DNA of 19,999 bases, from positions 1 to 19,999 of the forward strand of contig DGVE01000167.1 in assembly GCA_002395865.1 (NCBI GenBank), given 5' to 3'. A program made the position numbers and the translations under genes. This document shows, one piece after another, positions 14,100-19,999 of this stretch (positions within the stretch are counted from its first letter, which is position 1; each line of letters starts with the position of its first letter). Origin of the DNA: Lachnospiraceae bacterium UBA4292 (lineage in GTDB: Bacteria; Bacillota; Clostridia; Lachnospirales; Lachnospiraceae). The notes beneath the pieces were generated by a model, which was given only the letters and a program-made list of their open reading frames with translations, ran no database searches and was not told the DNA's origin.

Positions 14100-14759
14100 A
14101 TGGCAGATAACGCAAAAAAGGCTGCGAAGCTCGCCGCGGAGCTGGAGCGGCTTAAGAGAATGAGGGAGTTCGAGAACGAGTATCCCGATGATTTTGTGAT
14201 AGGCGGTATAGACGAGGCTGGAAGAGGACCGTATGCGGGACCTGTCGTGTGTGCCTGCGTGGTGCTTCCAAGAGATGTGGATATCCTCTACGTAAACGAT
14301 TCGAAGAAGCTCTCCGAACACATGAGAGACGTCTTATATGATGAGATCATGGAGAAGGCTGTAAGTGTCGGAGTCGGTATCGCTGACAATGAGCTCATTG
14401 ACCGGGTAAATATCCTTCAGGCGGATTATATCGCGGCTGCTGACGCCGTATCGCAGCTTTCTGTGAGACCGGATGTGCTGCTCAATGACGCCATCATCAT
14501 ACCTCAGGTGGATATAGTTCAGAGGAGCATAGTTAAGGGCGACGCGAAGAGCATTTCCATAGCGGCAGCGAGCATCATCGCGAAGGTCACAAGGGACAGG
14601 ATAATGAAGGAGTACGACGCGCTCTACCCGCAGTACGGCTTCGCACAGAACAAGGGCTACGGAACCCGCGCGCACGAGGAGGCCATAAGACAGTATGGTA
14701 TCTGTCCCATCCACAGAAGGTCGTTCCTTTCAAAATTCGGAGTGGAAAACAACAGGTAA
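14100..14759 (+). CDS. rnhB: ribonuclease HII
   Basis: Removes ribonucleotides from DNA and the RNA strand of RNA-DNA hybrids. It has 219 residues. The catalytic D-E pair is Asp38-Glu39 in the segment IGGIDEAGRGPYAGPVV. The further family segments NDSKKLSE, SIAAASIIAKVTRDR and GYGTRAHEEAI are present. A short Lys/Ala-rich N-terminal helix (1-30) precedes the core. ATG 14100 follows the lepB stop by one base; an in-frame TTG at 14091 would overlap lepB and is less likely. The stop overlaps the next start as TAATG. Confidence 0.96.
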   Translation: MADNAKKAAKLAAELERLKRMREFENEYPDDFVIGGIDEAGRGPYAGPVVCACVVLPRDVDILYVNDSKKLSEHMRDVLYDEIMEKAVSVGVGIADNELIDRVNILQADYIAAADAVSQLSVRPDVLLNDAIIIPQVDIVQRSIVKGDAKSISIAAASIIAKVTRDRIMKEYDALYPQYGFAQNKGYGTRAHEEAIRQYGICPIHRRSFLSKFGVENNR

Positions 14760-15115
14760 TGTCAGATAACAACAGAGAAAAGGGCAGTCGGTACGAGGAG
14801 CGTGCGGCTGCCTTTTTGGAAAATGAGGGCATGACGATACTTGCCCGCAACTACCGCACCAAGGCGGGTGAGATAGATATAATAGCTAAGGACAGCGACG
14901 GCACGCTCGTGTTCGTGGAGGTCAAGTTCAGGGCGAATCTGAGGGCCGGCTGGCCGGCTGAGGCTGTCGGCAGTAACAAACAGGCGCGCATCTTCAGAGC
15001 CGCGCAGTGGTACATGAAGCAGTATAAGATATACGGCGGAAGGATGAGGTTCGATGTGGTGTCGGTCCTCGGCGGTGAGATAACGCATATAAAGAACGCT
15101 TTCGGTGGGTTTTAG
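14759..15115 (+). CDS. yraN: UPF0102 / YraN-family nuclease-like protein
   Basis: A 118-residue protein. The segment GEIDIIAKDSDGTLVFVEVKFR contains the E-x-D ... E-x-K arrangement of the endonuclease-like fold shared with archaeal Holliday-junction resolvases, and NYRTKAGEIDII is the family signature. Its biochemical role is not established, though a DNA-processing function is often assumed. Its ATG overlaps the rnhB stop by one base and its stop directly abuts the next start. The adjacency rnhB-yraN is widespread and supports the identification. I give the symbol by family membership. Confidence 0.93.
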   Translation: MSDNNREKGSRYEERAAAFLENEGMTILARNYRTKAGEIDIIAKDSDGTLVFVEVKFRANLRAGWPAEAVGSNKQARIFRAAQWYMKQYKIYGGRMRFDVVSVLGGEITHIKNAFGGF

Positions 15116-15961
15116 ATGTACTGGAAAAAGAAAAACTATAAAACGACCTCAGTTAAACAAAATAACAAAGTCACATGGATCGAGTTCGATCTTTTAAACG
15201 ACAGGTCATATCCTGTCCGCCACGCCTTTTCCACGCGACTGGGAGGGGTAAGCCGCGGCAATACGGGAAGCATGAACCTGAGGCGCTGTGTTTACGATTC
15301 AGACGAAAACTACTGCACGAATATTCACCGCTTCTTCGATGCGGCAGGGCTTTCGTTCGATAATCTTGTGGCGACGCACCAGACACATACCGTAAATGTC
15401 CACACAGTCACACAGGAGGACGTGCCCACGGGGACTCTGTTTGACAGGCAGTTCGAGGACATCGACGCCTTGGTCACGAATCTGAAGCATGTGCCTTTAG
15501 TGTGCAGCTTCGCGGACTGCATACCGATATTTCTCTATGCCGCGGATGTCGACGCTATAGGCATGGCTCACGCGGGCTGGAGAGGCTGTGTGGGTGATAT
15601 AGCGGGAGAGACCGTCAGAAGACTTGTAAGTGAGTACGGAGCGAAGCCGGAGAATATATCTGCCTGCATAGGGCCGGGCATCTGCTCAGATTGCTATGAG
15701 GTGGGATGTGAGGTCGCTGAGCGCTTCAGAGAGAGGCTGGGAGAGGAGAGAGCTTCACTTATATTAAAGCCCGGAAGAGAAGGGCATTTTCAGCTCGATC
15801 TGCTCGCCGCGAACAGGGAGTTTCTGCTTCTTGCGGGGCTCCATGAAGATAATATAGCCATAAGCGATATCTGTACCGCCTGCAATCCGGACAAGCTGTT
15901 TTCGCACAGAGTCTTAGGACCCGTGCGAGGCGGACAGATAGGGGTCATTGAACTTATATAG
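15116..15961 (+). CDS. pgeF: purine nucleoside phosphorylase YfiH/LACC1 family (peptidoglycan-editing factor PgeF)
   Basis: A protein of 281 residues of the multicopper-oxidase-named DUF152 family, now known to act on purine nucleosides and linked to peptidoglycan composition in E. coli. The zinc-site candidates are His88 in ATHQTH, Cys135 in CSFADC and His152 in MAHAGWRG. The segment HAFSTRLGGVSRG starts the domain and CTACNPDKLFSHR closes it. ATG 15116 immediately follows the yraN stop. The first 18 residues are basic and poorly conserved in type, so a slightly later start is possible. The exact activity in this organism is not shown by the sequence. Confidence 0.93.
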   Translation: MYWKKKNYKTTSVKQNNKVTWIEFDLLNDRSYPVRHAFSTRLGGVSRGNTGSMNLRRCVYDSDENYCTNIHRFFDAAGLSFDNLVATHQTHTVNVHTVTQEDVPTGTLFDRQFEDIDALVTNLKHVPLVCSFADCIPIFLYAADVDAIGMAHAGWRGCVGDIAGETVRRLVSEYGAKPENISACIGPGICSDCYEVGCEVAERFRERLGEERASLILKPGREGHFQLDLLAANREFLLLAGLHEDNIAISDICTACNPDKLFSHRVLGPVRGGQIGVIELI

Positions 15962-15983
15962 AAGCTGAAAGGATGGACAGGAT

Positions 15984-16898
15984 ATGTACTATCTGATAAA
16001 GGATACGCTTACAGAGACCACGGCGCAGGAGAGAAAGAAGGCCGGCTGCCAGTATGTGGCGGTCATAACCTCGGCCGAGTGGAAGAAGTGTAGGGATGAA
16101 TTCGAGATGGGTATCGATATGGACAGCGAGCCGGGTGAGATATACTCGACGAAGGCGGAGGTGAATTACGATTCACTCACCGGAAGCTTCAGCATCCCGG
16201 ACAGGAGCGATTTCGTGAATTACCGCGAGTTCCTGTTCGCTCTCGACGAAAAGGGCATAGTATTCATCGATGATACCGATACGGTAATTAAACTGATCGA
16301 GGGCATAAAGAAGACAAAGAAGTGGCGTTTTCCGAGCCTCGAGCGCTTCCTCTACGACTTTCTCGAGCAGATAGTGAAGGATGACCGTGAGCTGCTCGAA
16401 AAGTACGAGAAAGAGCTCGAGGTCATGGAGGATTCCGCGTCCGAGGACGGTGAGGCTCAGTTTTCGGAGAGACTGAACGACATAAGAGGCTATATCCGCG
16501 ACCTGAAGGTCCACTACGAGCAGCTTCTCGACTTCTCACAGGAGCTTGAGGAGAATGAAAATGAATTCTTCCACCCCGACAATCTCCGATACTTCAAGCT
16601 CTACTCAAGGCGCATAGAGCGCCTTCGCGATGCGGCCGTCGCTGTCGGAGACCATACGCTTCAGATACGTGATATCTGTAAGGCATATCTTGACATAAAG
16701 CAGAACCGCATCATGACGCTCCTCACCATCGTCACGACCATCTTCATGCCACTGACCCTCATTGCAGGCTGGTACGGCATGAACTTCATCTACATGCCCG
16801 AGCTCTCCAGCCGCTGGGGCTACCCGATCGTGATAGGCATCAGCGTGCTCATAGTCATCGTCAGTCTGGTGTTCTTTAAGAAAAAGAAGTGGCTGTGA
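15984..16898 (+). CDS. corA: CorA-family magnesium/divalent cation transporter
   Basis: A protein of 304 residues. It has an N-terminal cytoplasmic alpha/beta domain (1-130), a long helical region rich in Glu and Lys (130-240) and two membrane helices (about 243-264 and 278-298). The signature YGMNF sits at the end of the first helix, followed by a short external loop, and the C-terminus ends KKKKWL on the inside. CorA proteins form pentameric Mg2+ channels. It starts 22 nt after pgeF with AGGA/ACAGGA upstream, so it is probably the last gene of the rightward cluster. Subfamily and ion preference cannot be decided from this sequence. Confidence 0.93.
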   Translation: MYYLIKDTLTETTAQERKKAGCQYVAVITSAEWKKCRDEFEMGIDMDSEPGEIYSTKAEVNYDSLTGSFSIPDRSDFVNYREFLFALDEKGIVFIDDTDTVIKLIEGIKKTKKWRFPSLERFLYDFLEQIVKDDRELLEKYEKELEVMEDSASEDGEAQFSERLNDIRGYIRDLKVHYEQLLDFSQELEENENEFFHPDNLRYFKLYSRRIERLRDAAVAVGDHTLQIRDICKAYLDIKQNRIMTLLTIVTTIFMPLTLIAGWYGMNFIYMPELSSRWGYPIVIGISVLIVIVSLVFFKKKKWL

Positions 16899-16920
16899 TA
16901 GATACTGTATATAATAATTT

Positions 16921-16946
16921 CAGGGCGGAGACCAAACTCCGCCCTG
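16921..16946. terminator. hairpin between convergent corA and the PRPP synthetase gene
   Basis: CAGGGCGGAG/CTCCGCCCTG is a perfect 10-bp stem with an ACCAAA loop. It lies between two convergent genes and can fold on either strand. Neither side has a clean T-run, so its strength is uncertain. Confidence 0.7.
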
Positions 16947-16970
16947 TATGCATTCTATGATATAATATGA

Positions 16971-18155
16971 TCACTTTCCCTCGTTGTACTCGCTGATGAG
17001 GCGCTGGATCCTTACTGTGGGGTCGATGACTTCGGCTACGGACTGGTCGTGGTTTAATGTGTTTATAATGGCGGCCAGGAACTTGCTCATATTCGCCTCG
17101 ATGTACCAGGACTTCTCGAAGAGCTCTGCGGGGCGGTAGTTTAAGTTGGTGGTGATGACGTAGTCGAAGATACCCTTGTTGTGGTATTCGTCGAAGGCCT
17201 CAAAACCGTTCGTGAACAGTCCGAAGGTGCAGCAGATAATTACACGCGCCGCGCCGCGCTCTTTAAGCGCGCGTGCGGTGTCGAGCATGCTCTCACCGGA
17301 GGAGATCATATCGTCGATGATGATGACGGTCTTGTTCTCCACGGATGAACCGAGGAACTCATGGGCCACGATGGGGTTGCGGCCGTTCTCTATCTTGGAG
17401 TAGTCGCGTCTCTTGTAGAACATACCCATATCGACGCCTAAGTTGTTGGCGAAGTAAACGCTTCTGCCCATGGCGCCCTCATCGGGGCTTATGACCATCA
17501 GGTGCTCCTTATCGATCTTAAGGTCCTTCTCGCGGGAGAGGAGAGCTTTCATGAACTGATAGGGGGGCTGGAAATTATCAAAGCCGCTTAAAGGAATGGC
17601 ATTCTGAACTCTCGGGTCGTGAGCGTCGAAGGTGATGATGTTGCTCACACCCATCTTCGTGAGCTCCTCAAGAGCCATGGCGCAGTCGAGTGATTCGCGC
17701 CTCGTTCTCTTGTGCTGTCTGCTCTCGTAAAGGAAGGGCAGAATGACTGTGACACGTTTCGCGGCGCCGATGGAGGCGGAGATGAGCCTCTTGAGGTCCG
17801 AATAGTGGTCGTCGGGAGACATATGGTTCGTATGGCCGCATACATTGTATGTGAGGCTGTAGTTGGTGACGTCGCCGATGATGTATACGTCGGCACCGCG
17901 GGATGACTCATAGAGAACACCCTTGGCCTCGCCTGAGCCGAATCTCGGACAGCTGGTCTTTAAGAGATATGTGTCGCAGTCGTAGCCGCGAAGCTGGAGA
18001 GCGAGCTCCGTGTTGTCATTTGACTCCTTCACGCTGCGGCGAAACTCAACTATGTACCGATCGACCTCCTCGGCGAGAGTTCTTGCGCCCTCGAGAGCGA
18101 TGATCTTGAGCGGTCCTTCCGGTATCACGTCATTGAAAATGAATTCGTCTGCCAT
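16971..18155 (-). CDS. prs: ribose-phosphate pyrophosphokinase, long divergent form
   Basis: Makes PRPP, the precursor of nucleotides, histidine and tryptophan, from ribose-5-phosphate and ATP. It has 394 residues, against about 315 in the usual enzyme. The PRPP-binding loop reads IIIDDMISSGES (from about 281, where DDMIDTGGT is typical), the flexible-loop segment is MFYKRRDYSKIENG, and the ATP-site segment is LPFLYESRQHKRTRRESL. ITFDAHDPRVQN replaces the usual DLHAxQIQGF. The extra length lies mainly near residues 35-90. ATG 18155 is chosen because AAGGAGG lies six bases upstream. A canonical prs is not in the window, so whether this is the only copy is unknown. It is the only leftward gene here. 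Confidence 0.85.
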   Translation of the reverse strand: MADEFIFNDVIPEGPLKIIALEGARTLAEEVDRYIVEFRRSVKESNDNTELALQLRGYDCDTYLLKTSCPRFGSGEAKGVLYESSRGADVYIIGDVTNYSLTYNVCGHTNHMSPDDHYSDLKRLISASIGAAKRVTVILPFLYESRQHKRTRRESLDCAMALEELTKMGVSNIITFDAHDPRVQNAIPLSGFDNFQPPYQFMKALLSREKDLKIDKEHLMVISPDEGAMGRSVYFANNLGVDMGMFYKRRDYSKIENGRNPIVAHEFLGSSVENKTVIIIDDMISSGESMLDTARALKERGAARVIICCTFGLFTNGFEAFDEYHNKGIFDYVITTNLNYRPAELFEKSWYIEANMSKFLAAIINTLNHDQSVAEVIDPTVRIQRLISEYNEGK

Positions 18156-18186
18156 ATGGCACCTCCTTCTTAATTCGTGCAAATCG

Positions 18187-18215
18187 ATTATAAGAGATGA
18201 ACACTCAAAAGTCAA
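18187..18215 (-). promoter_or_regulatory. sigma-A promoter of the PRPP synthetase gene
   Basis: On the minus strand, TTGACT (18215-18210), a 17-nt spacer and TATAAT (18192-18187). The leader is only about 25 nt to the start codon. Confidence 0.85.
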
Positions 18216-18251
18216 TCGTTAGTGCGGGGTAACCGGGAAAACATTTTTAAC

Positions 18252-18279
18252 TTGAATAAAATGTGATATGTGGTAGGAT
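18252..18279 (+). promoter_or_regulatory. possible promoter of the DUF512-der unit
   Basis: TTGAAT (18252-18257), 16 nt, then TAGGAT (18274-18279). TATAAG two bases further on is an alternative -10 with a longer spacer. It is divergent from the PRPP synthetase promoter in the same 163-nt gap. Confidence 0.4.
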
Positions 18280-18318
18280 ATAAGACAGTGAAATTTAAAA
18301 CAGATAGGTTAGAAAAAT

Positions 18319-19773
18319 ATGGCTGATATTAAAAGACCACGCGACCGCCACGCAAGACATGTGATCAGCTCAGTCGAGAAGAACAGTCCGGCCTTTCGGG
18401 CGGGCATTCGTCCGGGTGAGACGCTGATAGAGATAAACGGCAAAGAGGTCGAGGATATATTCGATTATAGGTTTCTGGTGCAGGACGAGAAGCTGAAGTG
18501 TGTCCTGAGAGAGGAGGACGGAAGCCTTCGCACTGTGAAGGTCATAAAGAACGAGTATGAGGACCTCGGGCTCGAATTTGAGAACGCCCTGATGGACTGC
18601 TACAGGTCGTGTACGAACAAGTGCATATTCTGTTTTATCGATCAGAACCCTCCCGGGATGCGCGAGACGATATATTTCAAGGACGATGACAGCAGGCTGT
18701 CGTTCCTTCAGGGAAACTATGTGACTCTCACAAATATGTCCGACGCGGATATCGATAAGATCATACGATATCATCTGTCGCCTCTGAATGTTTCGGTGCA
18801 CACCACCAATCCCGAGCTTCGCTGCAGGATGCTCAACAACCGCTTTGCCGGGGAGGCAATCGGGAAGCTTAAGAAGCTGGCAGCGGGCGGGATAAAGATG
18901 AATTCGCAGGTCGTTCTGTGCCCCGATGTAAATGATAAAAAAGAGCTCGACCGCACTATACTGGAGCTTTCCCTTATGTACCCATCGCTGGAGACTCTGT
19001 CCGTCGTGCCTGTGGGTGTGACAAAGTTCCGCGAGGGACTCTACCCCATGAGGACTTTCACGAAGGAGGAATGCCTCGCAACGGTCAGACAGATAGAGGA
19101 CTGGCAGGAGAGGATAAGGAAGAGGACAGGCAGGAGATTCGTATATGCGAGCGATGAATTCTATATAAATGCGGGTCTTGACCTCCCGTCGGAGGAGACC
19201 TATGAGGGTTATATGCAGCTGGATAACGGTGTCGGGATGATGAGGCTGCTGACCGAGGAGGTAAAGTCCGCCATCAAGGACTGCGTATACCGCGTGCAGA
19301 GCAGGGGAGTGGGCAGGCTTTTGCTGCCGGGCCTCAGAAAGTACATGAAGACGGACGGCATAAAGAGGGAGCTGTCCGCCGCCACAGGTATGCTCGCATA
19401 CCCGTATATCAGAAGATACATGGACTGGATACACGACAAGTTTCCGAATGTGACGGTACACGTGTATCCGATAAGAAATGATTTCTTCGGCGAAAAGATA
19501 ACCGTTTCGGGGCTTATAACGGGCGGGGATCTGAAGAATCAGCTTTCGGATAAAAACTTAGGCTCACAACTTCTCCTTCCCGTTAATATGTTCAGGAGCG
19601 GTGAGGAGGTCTTCCTCGATGATATGACGAGGACCGAGCTTGAAAATGCTTTACAAGTGAAGATTAATATTGTAAAATCAGACGGATGCGATCTGGTGGA
19701 GGCGGTTCTGGGACTTCTTCCGGAGCGCGAATATCAGGGACATTCACCCTATGAACCCGAGGAGATAGAATGA
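18319..19773 (+). CDS. DUF512 protein: PDZ-like plus radical-SAM-type iron-sulfur domain
   Basis: A protein of 484 residues. The N-terminus (about 13-75) is PDZ-like, with [26 protein letters not shown]. Next comes a cysteine cluster, Cys98-x3-Cys102-x2-Cys105, in the segment [20 protein letters not shown], the pattern of a radical-SAM [4Fe-4S] site. The C-terminal half carries the DUF512 segments, including [20 protein letters not shown] and [24 protein letters not shown]. The substrate and reaction are unknown. The gene overlaps der as ATGA, an arrangement common in Clostridia that hints at a role near ribosome assembly or RNA modification. No strong ribosome binding site precedes the ATG. 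Confidence 0.9.
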   Translation: MADIKRPRDRHARHVISSVEKNSPAFRAGIRPGETLIEINGKEVEDIFDYRFLVQDEKLKCVLREEDGSLRTVKVIKNEYEDLGLEFENALMDCYRSCTNKCIFCFIDQNPPGMRETIYFKDDDSRLSFLQGNYVTLTNMSDADIDKIIRYHLSPLNVSVHTTNPELRCRMLNNRFAGEAIGKLKKLAAGGIKMNSQVVLCPDVNDKKELDRTILELSLMYPSLETLSVVPVGVTKFREGLYPMRTFTKEECLATVRQIEDWQERIRKRTGRRFVYASDEFYINAGLDLPSEETYEGYMQLDNGVGMMRLLTEEVKSAIKDCVYRVQSRGVGRLLLPGLRKYMKTDGIKRELSAATGMLAYPYIRRYMDWIHDKFPNVTVHVYPIRNDFFGEKITVSGLITGGDLKNQLSDKNLGSQLLLPVNMFRSGEEVFLDDMTRTELENALQVKINIVKSDGCDLVEAVLGLLPEREYQGHSPYEPEEIE

Positions 19774-19999
19774 GCAGACCTATAGTGGCCATAGTAGGCA
19801 GACCGAATGTGGGCAAGTCCACGCTCTTTAATACACTGGCCGGTGAGCAGATATCCATAGTGAAGGATACACCGGGAGTTACGAGGGACAGGATCTATGC
19901 AGACTGCGAATGGCTTAACAGAAAATTTACACTGATAGATACGGGCGGTATAGAGCCCGACAGCAAGGATGTCATACTCTCCCAGATGAGGGAGCAGGC
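19770..19999 (+). CDS. der: ribosome-associated GTPase Der (EngA), N-terminal part
   Basis: A double-GTPase needed for 50S assembly. Only the first 76 residues are in the window. The first G domain shows G1 GRPNVGKST (about 10-18), the switch segment [16 protein letters not shown] and G3 DTGGIE. The second G domain and the KH-like end lie beyond the edge. The ATG overlaps the TGA of the upstream gene, with GAGGAG a few bases before it, so translation is coupled. Confidence 0.95.
   Translation, partial: MSRPIVAIVGRPNVGKSTLFNTLAGEQISIVKDTPGVTRDRIYADCEWLNRKFTLIDTGGIEPDSKDVILSQMREQ

Noticed and set aside
18370..19461. 363-codon minus-strand ORF opposite the DUF512 gene
   Set aside because: No recognisable domain, and it is fully antisense to a clear gene; a by-product of codon bias.
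1..19999. CRISPR arrays, tRNA or rRNA genes, insertion sequences, prophage
   Set aside because: No regularly spaced repeats, transposase or phage genes were seen; short gaps between genes are accounted for by promoters, terminators and leaders.

Overview
The window looks like chromosomal DNA from a Gram-positive Clostridia bacterium, most likely Lachnospiraceae. Three things suggest this: the Firmicutes-type gene order ylxM-ffh-rpsP-khpA-rimM-trmD-rplS-rbgA-rnhB-yraN, strong AAGGAGG-type ribosome binding sites, and sigma-A promoters of the TTGACA-17-TATAAT type. The placement rests on gene order and protein families only. Nearly every gene reads rightward; a PRPP-synthetase-like gene near 17-18 kb is the exception. 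No tRNA, rRNA, CRISPR array or insertion sequence was seen.

Layout. 1-786: C-terminal half of recN (DNA repair), cut by the window edge. 891-2471: glgA (glycogen synthase) with a charged C-terminal tail. 2472-4080: a distinctly AT-rich two-gene block. It encodes an exported papain-like cysteine protease and an unrecognised exported protein with a C-terminal membrane anchor, and it ends at a hairpin. 4146-5443: a unit with its own promoter, coding for an HD-domain hydrolase and a PF06541-type membrane protein, closed by a terminator. 5471-7231: argS.

7250-16946 is the translation, secretion and ribosome-maturation cluster. It begins at a promoter whose -35 box lies inside the argS terminator. 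It then carries ylxM-ffh (signal recognition particle), rpsP, khpA, a terminator, and rimM-trmD. The rplS gene follows with its own promoter and a structured leader of about 100 nt, then a terminator. After that come a small membrane protein, a signal peptidase I, rbgA, a second signal peptidase I, rnhB, yraN, pgeF and corA. The products cover membrane targeting (Ffh), signal peptide cleavage (two LepB), 30S and 50S maturation (RimM, RbgA), tRNA methylation (TrmD) and ribosomal proteins S16 and L19.

16971-18155 (minus strand) is a long, divergent ribose-phosphate pyrophosphokinase with a clear sigma-A promoter, convergent with corA. 18319-19999 holds a PDZ/radical-SAM DUF512 protein translationally coupled to der (engA), which runs off the window.

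Most of the window is conserved housekeeping DNA. The best candidates for something new are the AT-rich exported protease plus anchored partner (2513-4032), the perfect inverted repeat at the predicted start of the HD-gene transcript, the terminator/promoter fusion at 7250-7297, the repeat-like leader of ylxM, and the non-canonical PRPP synthetase.
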